Assembly (NCBI GenBank): GCA_905479905.1
Contig: CAJQOK010000104.1
Coordinates: forward strand, 1 to 19,587
Reading direction: 5' to 3'
DNA length: 19,587 nucleotides
DNA from: an uncultured Aliterella sp.
Lineage (GTDB): Bacteria > Cyanobacteriota > Cyanobacteriia > Cyanobacteriales > Chroococcidiopsidaceae
How positions within the stretch are numbered: the first letter of the stretch is position 1; each line of letters begins with the position of its first letter. Positions 7,032 through 14,976 of the stretch are shown piece after piece. The notes below the pieces were generated by a model. That model was not told the origin of the DNA. It made no database searches and was given only the letters and a program-made list of their open reading frames with translations. The position numbers were made by a program, and so were the translations under genes.

Positions 7032-9599
7032 ATGATATTAATAAAAATAGTTTGTAGCTTTATTAAGATGAGACAGTGGAAAACTAGATTCTGGCTTAGT
7101 AATATCGGTACTCTGTATTATGTGTTAGTTCCAGCCTCAGCCCTAGCACAAATCGTGCCTGATGCCACGCTACCAAATAATTCCCTTGTAGATAACCAAA
7201 ATAACGTCAGCACAATAACTGGAGGAACACAGGTAGGTGGCAACTTATTTCAAAGCTTTGAGCAATTTTCTGTCCCCAGTAGCAGTACAGCTTACTTCAA
7301 CAATTCGCTGGATATTCAAAACATTTTTAACCGTGTGACAGGCTCATCTATTTCTAATATTGACGGATTGCTCAAAGCCAACGGTGCTGCCAACCTGTTT
7401 ATAATCAATTCTAATGGCATTATTCTTGGTTCAAATGCCCGCTTAGACATTGGTGGTTCATTTCTAGCAAGTACAGCTAATAGTATCAACTTTGCAGACG
7501 GTAGTCAGTTTAATACCAATTCTCCTCAAGTTAAACCACTACTGTCTATCAGTACGCCTATAGGGTTGCAATTTGAGAATAGCCCAGGTTCAATTCGAGT
7601 TCAAGGTACTGGTCACAACTTAGCTATTCCTGTTCCTTTCTTCTCGCCAATCTTGAATGCAGACGTTAACTCAAATGGCTTACAAGTAGATTCAGGAAAA
7701 ACTATAGCCTTAGTAGGAGGTGATGTTAGTTTAGAGGGTGGTATTTTAACAGCCCCAGGAGGAAGAATTGAGTTAGGTAGCGTTGGTTATGGGCTAGTTA
7801 CCCTCAATCCTATTCCTAGTGGTTGGACTTTAGGATATAACGGTGTACATAATTTTCAGGATATTAAATTGTCTCAACAATCATTAGTAGATGTTAGTGG
7901 TTTTGGGGGCAGTTCTATCCAAATAGTGGGTAGGCAAATTTCGTTAACTGATGGATCAATAGCACTAATTCAAAATTATGCTCCGCAGCCGTCGGGAAGT
8001 ATAACTGTAAGTGCTTCTGAATTATTAGAGCTAAGTGGAACTACCTTAAATGGAAACATCCCTAGTGGTTTTCAAACTGAAACTTTACAAGGTTCTATAG
8101 AAGATATTGTAGTTTCAGCAAAGCAGTTAGTGATTCGAGATGGAGCAGCTATAAATGCTAAAACATTTACGCAAGCACCTAGTAGTAATATTATCTTGGA
8201 AGCTACTGAATCTATTCAAGTAATAGGTTTTTCTCCTACTACGAATACCACCACGAGCGGTATTGGTAGTTATACTCTAAGTTTTGGTAACAGTGGAGAC
8301 ATTGTAATTGACACCGGGCAACTTACTGTTTTAGATGGTGGAACTATAATAAGTGGAACTTTTGGAACAGGCAAAGGCGGAGAGCTAATTATCAATGCTA
8401 GCCAAGGTATTCAACTAAAAGGGTTCAATCCTATTCTGACTGCACCAAGCCAATTAGCCGTTGGGACTTTTGGTGACGGGAATACGGGAGACATGAAGAT
8501 TAAGACAGCAAATATTATTTTGCAGAATGGAGGTAATATCAATTCTTATACTTTATCTTCTGGTAAAGCAGGAAATATTACAATTGATGCTTCTAATACT
8601 GTAGAAATAACACCAGCAATACCAGGAGAATTAGCTTATGCTTTGCCATTTGGCATATCATCCTTTGCAGCACCGCTTCCTGATGCGACAAGAGAACTAT
8701 TAAGAGTTCCGTTAGGATTGAGTGGAGATTCGGGTAATATTACAATTAATGCTAAAAGAATAACAGCTACATCTAATACCTTATTTGAAGTAAGTAATTT
8801 GGGAACAGGTAGAGCAGGAAAATTAACAATCCATGCTGATTCTATATCTCTAAAAGACGGCGCTAATATTGCAGCTTCAACTGCATCGGGAGAAGGTGGA
8901 GATATTTTTTTGCAAGCACGTTCTATACAGTTGGTTCAGAATAGCTCTATCAATGCTACTGCAAGCGATCCTGAGATAATTGCTACTCTTCCTACTACCT
9001 CTACAGCGACAAGGACTGGAAATGGTGGGAACATCATTGTTAATACAGACCTACTAGCTATCTTAGAAGATAGCGATATCAATGCAAATGCTTTTCAAGG
9101 TAATGGTGGTAACATCAAAATCCAAACCCAAGGACTATTTATATCTCCTAACAGTAGTATTACTGCTAGTTCAGAATTAGGTATAGATGGTACTGTGGAA
9201 ATTAATACTTTGGACACCCAAACTGTCCCCGCAACATTTGCTCAAGAAATCAGCCAAACTCCAGAAATAACTGCTACTTGCCAAGCAAACTCTAACAGGG
9301 AAACCAGTACGTTTGTAAACACAGGAACAGGTGGAATCCCGCCCAATCCTGACGATATACTATCGACAAATTCAGGGTGGTACGATCGCTCTGCTATTGC
9401 TCAAAGCGAGGATACTTTAGAGGAAAAATCGCCTGTACAAATAGTAGAAGCTCAAGGTTGGCGAAAAAACTCGGATGGAACCATAGTATTAACCGCAGAA
9501 CCAACAGGAGAAGTTGCTTTGACTGCTGCGGCTAATGTCGGTTGCAACCAAGCCTCTGTGATAAAGAGTGATACAACTGCTAAGAGCCGCGATCGCTAA
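7032..9599 (+). CDS. Two-partner-secretion exoprotein (filamentous haemagglutinin N-terminal domain)
   Basis: An 855-residue secreted beta-helix protein. A signal peptide (hydrophobic run, ending ASALA near residue 39) is followed by the TPS domain (about 40-160), with the family motifs NSNGIILGSNARLDIGG and FLAST. The middle is repetitive: G-x-I-x-I strands and NGGNI/GDI-type turns predict a right-handed beta-helix. The C-terminus carries the cyanobacterial end block FVNTGTGGIPPNPDD, WYDRSA and IVEAQGWRKNSDGTIVLTA. TpsA proteins cross the outer membrane through a TpsB (ShlB/FhaC) barrel, and no such gene is in the window. The start may be ATG 7032 or ATG 7068 (MRQWKTRFW), which leaves a tidier 27-residue signal. 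Its TAA overlaps the next start as TAATG. Confidence 0.9.
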   Translation: MILIKIVCSFIKMRQWKTRFWLSNIGTLYYVLVPASALAQIVPDATLPNNSLVDNQNNVSTITGGTQVGGNLFQSFEQFSVPSSSTAYFNNSLDIQNIFNRVTGSSISNIDGLLKANGAANLFIINSNGIILGSNARLDIGGSFLASTANSINFADGSQFNTNSPQVKPLLSISTPIGLQFENSPGSIRVQGTGHNLAIPVPFFSPILNADVNSNGLQVDSGKTIALVGGDVSLEGGILTAPGGRIELGSVGYGLVTLNPIPSGWTLGYNGVHNFQDIKLSQQSLVDVSGFGGSSIQIVGRQISLTDGSIALIQNYAPQPSGSITVSASELLELSGTTLNGNIPSGFQTETLQGSIEDIVVSAKQLVIRDGAAINAKTFTQAPSSNIILEATESIQVIGFSPTTNTTTSGIGSYTLSFGNSGDIVIDTGQLTVLDGGTIISGTFGTGKGGELIINASQGIQLKGFNPILTAPSQLAVGTFGDGNTGDMKIKTANIILQNGGNINSYTLSSGKAGNITIDASNTVEITPAIPGELAYALPFGISSFAAPLPDATRELLRVPLGLSGDSGNITINAKRITATSNTLFEVSNLGTGRAGKLTIHADSISLKDGANIAASTASGEGGDIFLQARSIQLVQNSSINATASDPEIIATLPTTSTATRTGNGGNIIVNTDLLAILEDSDINANAFQGNGGNIKIQTQGLFISPNSSITASSELGIDGTVEINTLDTQTVPATFAQEISQTPEITATCQANSNRETSTFVNTGTGGIPPNPDDILSTNSGWYDRSAIAQSEDTLEEKSPVQIVEAQGWRKNSDGTIVLTAEPTGEVALTAAANVGCNQASVIKSDTTAKSRDR
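9589..9596. repeat. HIP1 octamer GCGATCGC
   Basis: A perfect HIP1 palindrome, the interspersed repeat common in cyanobacterial genomes. It sits in the last codons of the exoprotein gene, directly before the TAATG junction. Confidence 0.8.
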
Positions 9600-12136
9600 T
9601 GAAAAAACAAATGTATAGGGTAGCCCGCTTTTTGCTAGGTATAGCTTTGAGTTTAGGCATATATCTAAGTCAAAGCAACTTGATTGGAGTAGCCAAATCT
9701 ATAAGCGGGGAAGTTAGGGAGCAAGCACAGGCGACCGCGTTAACGGATAAAGGTCACGAACAATTGCATAGGGGGCAAGCAGCTAGCGCCTTAGAAACAT
9801 GGCAAGCAGCCGGGAAGATTTATCACCACCTGAATAACCAAGAGGGCATAACAGGTAGTTATATCAATCAAAGTCTTGCCTTACAAGCTTTAGGGATGTA
9901 TCCTCGCGCCTGCAAAACATTAGTGCAAGCTTTACAGTTAGAGGAATGGATTTGTCAAAATCAGTTCGAGCAACAGGCTATACAAGAGCCAGAAGACATT
10001 GAGCAGCGTATAGCTGATGCTATGGGGAGAACAACTCTAGTGCCTGTAACAGTAAGCGCTTTGCATAATCTTGGGGATGTATTGCGGTTATTGGGTAAGG
10101 CGGAAGAATCAGAAATTATTTTACAGCAGAGTAAGAGCGCAGCTAAAAGATTGAAGTTAAATACCGAAGATAGGGATATCTCACTGAGTTTAGCTAATAC
10201 AGAACATAGCCTATACAGTAAATTCAAAAACAGATATCAATTAACAGAAGAACCAATAGCCAAACAAAAAGCATTACAAACGGCTCAGGCAAAAGCTGAA
10301 CTTGCCCTCAGTTTATATCAACAGGCAACTAATTCTGCCAACGATACACAAGATTGGGATATTAATGTACAATCCAGATTAAATTCTTTAAGTTTGCTAT
10401 TGGAACTAGAACAGCTGCCAGCACAGTGGCAACGAAAGTCACAAGTAGCGCATATTGAGTTATTACTTAAACAAATATCAGCAAAGGACTTTTCTCTGCT
10501 CCCAGCAATCTCATCTATTTATGCGCGGCTCAACTTTGCTAATAGTTTGAGTCAAGCTGCTAGACAAAAAATTATTCCCGCAGCTGACTTTTCAGTTCTT
10601 AATTCTGCCTTATTTTACAGCCAAGAAGGATTGAAAATAGCTAAACAACTAAAAGATAAACGAGCAGAATCTTACGCTTGGGGTCGGCTAGGGAAAATAT
10701 ACAGTCAAAATCAGCAACTTAGACTCTCGCGGCAATGCTTTGAAGCAGCTTTAGCTGCTTCAAGCTCAATTCAAGCTGGAGATATTAGTTACCAATGGCA
10801 GCAAGAACTAGGAGAAATTTATCAGCAATCAGGAAAGTTAGAGGAGGCTACAAAGGCTTATGAAGCGGCGGTGGGTAATCTAGAACAAGTAAGAGGCAAC
10901 ATTCTAGCAACCAATCCAGAGATTCAGTTTTCGTTTAAAGAGAAAGTAGAACCTGTCTATAAAAAGTATCTACAACTATTACTATTAGCAAACAAACCAG
11001 ACCTAAAACAAATTATCAAAATAAACGAGCAACTACAAATAGCAGAACTAGAAAATTTCCTGCAATGCGGACAGCTAGACGTAATATCTTTAGATAAATT
11101 GCCAGATATTAATGAGTCACTAGCAGTTATTTATATTATCGATGTAGGAGGGCGTTTAGAAGAAATCATCCGTTCTGGAGATGGCTCTTTGCACCGCCAC
11201 TCTCCAAATACAGAAATAGTAAAATCTAATGCAGAAAATGTGTTAGGAAATTTTCAAGATGAGAGATTTGATTATCCAGCCCAAAGTGCGATTGTTGAAT
11301 ACTCGCAGGCACTATACAAACAATTAATTGTACCAGTTCAAGAATATCTACCTTCATCAGGAAATTTAGTCTTTGTTTTAGATAGTTCTTTACAAAGCTT
11401 ACCAATGTCATTGTTGCACGATGGCAAAGAATACCTAATCCAAAAGTACAGTATTTCAACAACAATTAATTCTCAGTTGAGAGCGCCTAAAGCTTTAAAA
11501 CCAGAACAGATGAGAGCGTTAATCGCTGGGTTATCTAAAAAAAGTCCAAGCTTTAATGATATTGATGCTTTAAAAAATTTACCTCCCCTAGCGCAAGTAG
11601 AAATAGAAATGGCTGATGTGAAGCTAAGTACGGCATCAGCAGTGGAATTAGTAAATGAAGAATTTATTAGTGAAAATTTTTACCGCGAGATTGAGCAGAC
11701 CAATTTTTCAATAATTCATGTAACAAGTCATGGTCAATTTAGCTCTGACCCAGAACAGACAGCAATTTTAGCTTGGGACAAACCAATTAATATTAGAGAG
11801 TTTAATAATATAGTGAGGAAAGCGTCTGCTTCCTCACCATCAGGAATTGAGCTACTGGTTTTAAGTGCGTGTCAAACAGCGAAAGGAGATAAACGCTCAA
11901 CGCTAGGGATTGCTGGGATAGCGACTACCGCAGGAGCGCGAAGTACACTAGCTTCGTTATGGCTAGTAGAAGAAGCATCTACCGCTCAACTGATGGGTAA
12001 ATTTTATGAGGGGCTGAAAAATGGCTTATCTAAAGCAGAGGCGTTGCAGCAAGCTCAGTTAGCGCTTTTAGCAAATCCTGAGTATGCTCATCCTTATTAT
12101 TGGTCGAGCTTTATTTTAGTAGGTAGTTGGCTATAA
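9599..12136 (+). CDS. Secreted TPR protein with C-terminal CHAT protease domain
   Basis: An 845-residue protein. Residues 1-34 look like a signal peptide (LLGIALSLGIYLSQ). Residues about 45-440 hold TPR-like helical pairs (for example GHEQLHRGQAASALETWQAA). The C-terminal 300 residues form a CHAT (caspase HetF-associated with TPRs) domain, with the dyad H711 in HVTSHGQF and C758 in LSACQTAKGD, followed by IAGIATTAGARSTLASLWLV. CHAT proteins are caspase-clan cysteine proteases used in cell-death and conflict systems. In cyanobacteria, secreted forms often accompany haemagglutinin-type exoproteins. Both dyad residues are present, so activity is plausible. The start overlaps the exoprotein stop (TAATG), so translation is coupled. 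The last 40 bases overlap the converging minus-strand gene. An alternative role is TPR scaffolding for exoprotein maturation. Confidence 0.92.
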   Translation: MKKQMYRVARFLLGIALSLGIYLSQSNLIGVAKSISGEVREQAQATALTDKGHEQLHRGQAASALETWQAAGKIYHHLNNQEGITGSYINQSLALQALGMYPRACKTLVQALQLEEWICQNQFEQQAIQEPEDIEQRIADAMGRTTLVPVTVSALHNLGDVLRLLGKAEESEIILQQSKSAAKRLKLNTEDRDISLSLANTEHSLYSKFKNRYQLTEEPIAKQKALQTAQAKAELALSLYQQATNSANDTQDWDINVQSRLNSLSLLLELEQLPAQWQRKSQVAHIELLLKQISAKDFSLLPAISSIYARLNFANSLSQAARQKIIPAADFSVLNSALFYSQEGLKIAKQLKDKRAESYAWGRLGKIYSQNQQLRLSRQCFEAALAASSSIQAGDISYQWQQELGEIYQQSGKLEEATKAYEAAVGNLEQVRGNILATNPEIQFSFKEKVEPVYKKYLQLLLLANKPDLKQIIKINEQLQIAELENFLQCGQLDVISLDKLPDINESLAVIYIIDVGGRLEEIIRSGDGSLHRHSPNTEIVKSNAENVLGNFQDERFDYPAQSAIVEYSQALYKQLIVPVQEYLPSSGNLVFVLDSSLQSLPMSLLHDGKEYLIQKYSISTTINSQLRAPKALKPEQMRALIAGLSKKSPSFNDIDALKNLPPLAQVEIEMADVKLSTASAVELVNEEFISENFYREIEQTNFSIIHVTSHGQFSSDPEQTAILAWDKPINIREFNNIVRKASASSPSGIELLVLSACQTAKGDKRSTLGIAGIATTAGARSTLASLWLVEEASTAQLMGKFYEGLKNGLSKAEALQQAQLALLANPEYAHPYYWSSFILVGSWL

Positions 12137-13101
12137 AGCGCAATTTTTCTCAACCCAGCTTTTGCCTTTTCTACTTGAGTTGAGTTATCAACTTTTTGGG
12201 CTAGTTGGATAGCATTTTCATAAAGGGGCTTGGCAAGGTGGGGTAAACCAGCTTCTAAATAGCGATCGCCTAATGAGATATGAATTTCCGGTAGTTTGCT
12301 TCCGGCTTCTACCCGTGCTTTTAACACCTCAATAGACTGAGTTAAAAGACCGTAGGACATATAAAGATTGTCTAAGTCCAAGTAAGCCCGTTCATCTGGG
12401 GATAAGTTTAAACTATTGACACGTTGAACAAGTTGTTTGACGGACTCGGCTCGTTCTGCATTAAGGACATTGATGGTTGCTAGACTAGCAACAACGGGGG
12501 AATCGCCCTCATTAGCGATAATGGTTATTTTATAAGCATTACCAAATTTAAGTGGTGGTTGGTGTGGCGGATATGTAAGTTGGTTATTGCCAACTACGAT
12601 TTCTGACCAATCAACTCCAACTCCGCTTACCTGAACTTTATAACTGGTGATGCCAGCTATGAGAGACCAGACTAAATCTGGTCGGGTATCTAAAACTATA
12701 CTGCTGTATGGTGCAATTAATACTGGACTATTATGAGTTTCGGTTGGACCTTTACGTTTAGGACATCTAGCTCGGTTATGGCGTGTACATTGCAGGCTCT
12801 GCTCCTGTTCTCTAAGTGGGAGACATTGCTCAGAAACACTACCTTTGCCCAGCAATAATACTTTGCGATTTAAATAGCATAGAACTTCCACCTGTGCTTT
12901 AGCTCTAGGCTGCAACCTATCTTTTTCACACAAAAGACTTCCGGCTGGCAAACGACTATCTTCATTATTAATTACTCTACCAATAGGTCGGGTGCATCGC
13001 TCTTGTAACTTAACTGTTGAAGATGAAGGGGTTTGACCCAATGCACTACTCCAGCTTAGGAAAAATAATGTTGAGGCAATTGTTGCGCTGCGGAGAATCA
13101 T
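12097..13101 (-). CDS. Secreted TPR protein of the STAND-kinase operon
   Basis: A 334-residue protein with a clear signal peptide (TIASTLFFLSWSSALG, cut near residue 22). It has a cysteine-bearing N-terminal part, a beta-rich middle (residues about 125-210, with TRPDLVWSLIAGITSYKVQV, fibronectin/Ig-like) and C-terminal TPR-like helices (LGDRYLEAGLPHLAKPLYEN). It probably acts in the periplasm or at the envelope. The middle pattern of a value extracted from a structured 'W' domain followed by TPRs is common in cyanobacterial proteins near CHAT and kinase genes, but I cannot name a precise family. It lies 45 bases after the kinase gene and is the last gene of the minus operon. Its 3' end runs 40 bases into the CHAT gene, so no terminator fits between them. 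Confidence 0.8.
   Translation of the reverse strand: MILRSATIASTLFFLSWSSALGQTPSSSTVKLQERCTRPIGRVINNEDSRLPAGSLLCEKDRLQPRAKAQVEVLCYLNRKVLLLGKGSVSEQCLPLREQEQSLQCTRHNRARCPKRKGPTETHNSPVLIAPYSSIVLDTRPDLVWSLIAGITSYKVQVSGVGVDWSEIVVGNNQLTYPPHQPPLKFGNAYKITIIANEGDSPVVASLATINVLNAERAESVKQLVQRVNSLNLSPDERAYLDLDNLYMSYGLLTQSIEVLKARVEAGSKLPEIHISLGDRYLEAGLPHLAKPLYENAIQLAQKVDNSTQVEKAKAGLRKIALYSQLPTKIKLDQ
12262..12269. repeat. HIP1 octamer GCGATCGC
   Basis: Second perfect HIP1 site, inside the secreted TPR gene. By eye only two perfect copies occur in 19.6 kb. This is sparse for a HIP1-rich cyanobacterial chromosome and fits an accessory replicon. Confidence 0.8.
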
Positions 13102-13129
13102 TTTTTGAGTAAGAATAAGTTTTGTTATT

Positions 13130-13170
13130 GTAATACAACGTATAGGTCAATCCCATAGACGTTGTATTAC
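13130..13170 (-). promoter_or_regulatory. Stem-loop spanning the kinase stop codon
   Basis: GTAATACAACGT (13130-13141) and ACGTTGTATTAC (13159-13170) form a perfect 12-base inverted repeat around a 17-base loop. On the minus strand it takes in the last codons of the kinase gene (VIQRLWD, stop), then the start of the 45-base spacer. No T-run follows, so a Rho-independent terminator is unlikely. In mRNA it could block ribosomes at the stop, set an endpoint for decay or lower expression of the downstream TPR gene. As DNA it could be an operator. Confidence 0.55.
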
Positions 13171-14976
13171 TTGTTGCCGCCAACCTTGAACCTCTGGTAA
13201 GTTAGATTGGGTAATTAAACAAACCTCCCAAGATAATCTAGCGCTGTTAGTATCTCCTAAAGCCTCTTGTACTTGTGCCAATAAACAATAAGTGTCAGTT
13301 CTATTGCTATCTAGCTCCTTAGCTTTTTTTAAGTATTTTATAGCTTCTCCATAATCTTGCTGTTTTAATCTTGCCCAACCTAGATTTTTATAGGAAGCCG
13401 CTTGAGAACCGGGGTCTTTAGTTATACTTAGTGCTTGCCATGATAACTTTGCTGCTTCATCGTATCTACCATTGATGTTTTTTAAGCGTGACAAGTTAGT
13501 AATCGCGTCCACGGCTGAGTCTCCGCCAAATTTAATTGCTTCTATATATTGTTTCTCTGCTAAATCGTACTTGCCCAAATCGTCATAGAAATTCCCTAAG
13601 CCTAAGTGACCCGTCCAGCTATTAGATTTTAATCCAAATAACTTTTCGTAACTGTTAATGACACAAGCTGAGTCTTGAAGCTGTTGACAAACCAATGCTA
13701 AGTTGTTGTAAGCGTCTGTATCTTTTGGATTGTATTGTACTGCTAGTTCATAAAACTTTCTAGCAGATTGAGGACGCTCTTGGTTGCGTGAAGCCTGCTC
13801 AAAATAGAAGCTTGAAACTGTGTACTTTATTTTTGGGCTAAGTTTAACTGCCGATTGAAAATTATTCTGTGCTGCTAGAAGATGACCTGACTGTTCGGCT
13901 TTAATGCCTTGGACAACAAATCTCTTAGCAATCCAAGGTAAGGATAATTGATAAATTCCAGATATAACCAATAAGCTTAAAGTGATCGCACCAAACTTAA
14001 ATGGCTTAGATTTAATTACTCGATTTAGTTTTGTTTGAAAAGGTATCCGCTCCAAATACTGCAAAATCAATTGAGTATTTCGCGGTCGCTGACCTGGAAA
14101 AGGAGCGATCATTTCATCAACCAAGTCAGCAAAAGGCTGATCGATTTGTGGTGCTTTGTCTCGCCAAAGTAACTGCCCTGTTTCAGGATTAGTGGGAAAA
14201 TCAGCTAAAGAAATACCTGTCACTAGATAAACGAAGGTACGCCCAAGGGCATAAAAGTCTGACTGGGGTACGGCTTTGCCATTAAGTTGTTCCATTGGCG
14301 TAAAGCAGGCGGTTCTAACTACTGTAGTGTTATATATCCCGCTTGCTTCAGAGGTGCTACTAAAACCTCTACTCAGCTTTGCCATGTAGGTATTTGTGAC
14401 TTCACGAACTGCGCCAAAATCGATCAGCGCTAAGTTATTGTCAGGTTTTACAATAATATTACTTGGCTTGATATCTCGATGGAAAAAACCAAAGGAGTGT
14501 AGCTTATCTAAAATCTTAACTAATTGACGCAGCCAATCTATTGCAAGGGATTGAGAAATTCGCCCATTTAGTTCTATAAAATCGGCTAAATTATCGCCAG
14601 GAATTTTCTCTAAAATCAAGCAATGCAACTGGGGAAAATCGCCAGATAATTGATGAGTAAAATATCCATCAATGTCTACTCTCGGAATACCCGGAATTGA
14701 GATAACCTGGAGAATATCAGCTTCTCGTTGCATCAACTCAATTAGTTTAGAATCGGTGGAACTAAGTATCTTATGCGTACCTGCCTCTTCTGTCCACGTA
14801 CCATGCACGTCAACTACCTCAAATACTTCTGTTGAGGTATCACTGTCTAACGGGCGCAGTGGTTTTAGCAACCGAAACTGACCGTTAATTAGTAAGGGAG
14901 TGCCGCAATATTCACACAGTTCCAAACTGTCCTGATTGTGGCGTTGCTTGCACCAAGGATTAATACAGTAGCTCAC
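13147..14976 (-). CDS. Membrane Ser/Thr kinase with zinc ribbon and TPRs
   Basis: A 609-residue kinase. The order is: N-terminal zinc ribbon (C4, C9, C21, C24); Hanks-type kinase domain (about 33-310) with beta-3 lysine K69, HRDIKPSN (166-173) and DFG (186-188); a single membrane segment (about 328-348); and then several TPRs (about 355-590). The ATP-loop region (41-56) lacks the usual GxGxxG glycines, as I recall for one cyanobacterial kinase class, so nucleotide binding may be atypical. All catalytic residues are otherwise present. The TPRs are probably outside the cytoplasm and could sense a ligand or the secreted TPR protein encoded next. The start overlaps the stop of the STAND gene as ATGA (14973-14976), so the two are co-translated. 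Confidence 0.9.
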   Translation of the reverse strand: MSYCINPWCKQRHNQDSLELCEYCGTPLLINGQFRLLKPLRPLDSDTSTEVFEVVDVHGTWTEEAGTHKILSSTDSKLIELMQREADILQVISIPGIPRVDIDGYFTHQLSGDFPQLHCLILEKIPGDNLADFIELNGRISQSLAIDWLRQLVKILDKLHSFGFFHRDIKPSNIIVKPDNNLALIDFGAVREVTNTYMAKLSRGFSSTSEASGIYNTTVVRTACFTPMEQLNGKAVPQSDFYALGRTFVYLVTGISLADFPTNPETGQLLWRDKAPQIDQPFADLVDEMIAPFPGQRPRNTQLILQYLERIPFQTKLNRVIKSKPFKFGAITLSLLVISGIYQLSLPWIAKRFVVQGIKAEQSGHLLAAQNNFQSAVKLSPKIKYTVSSFYFEQASRNQERPQSARKFYELAVQYNPKDTDAYNNLALVCQQLQDSACVINSYEKLFGLKSNSWTGHLGLGNFYDDLGKYDLAEKQYIEAIKFGGDSAVDAITNLSRLKNINGRYDEAAKLSWQALSITKDPGSQAASYKNLGWARLKQQDYGEAIKYLKKAKELDSNRTDTYCLLAQVQEALGDTNSARLSWEVCLITQSNLPEVQGWRQQVIQRLWD

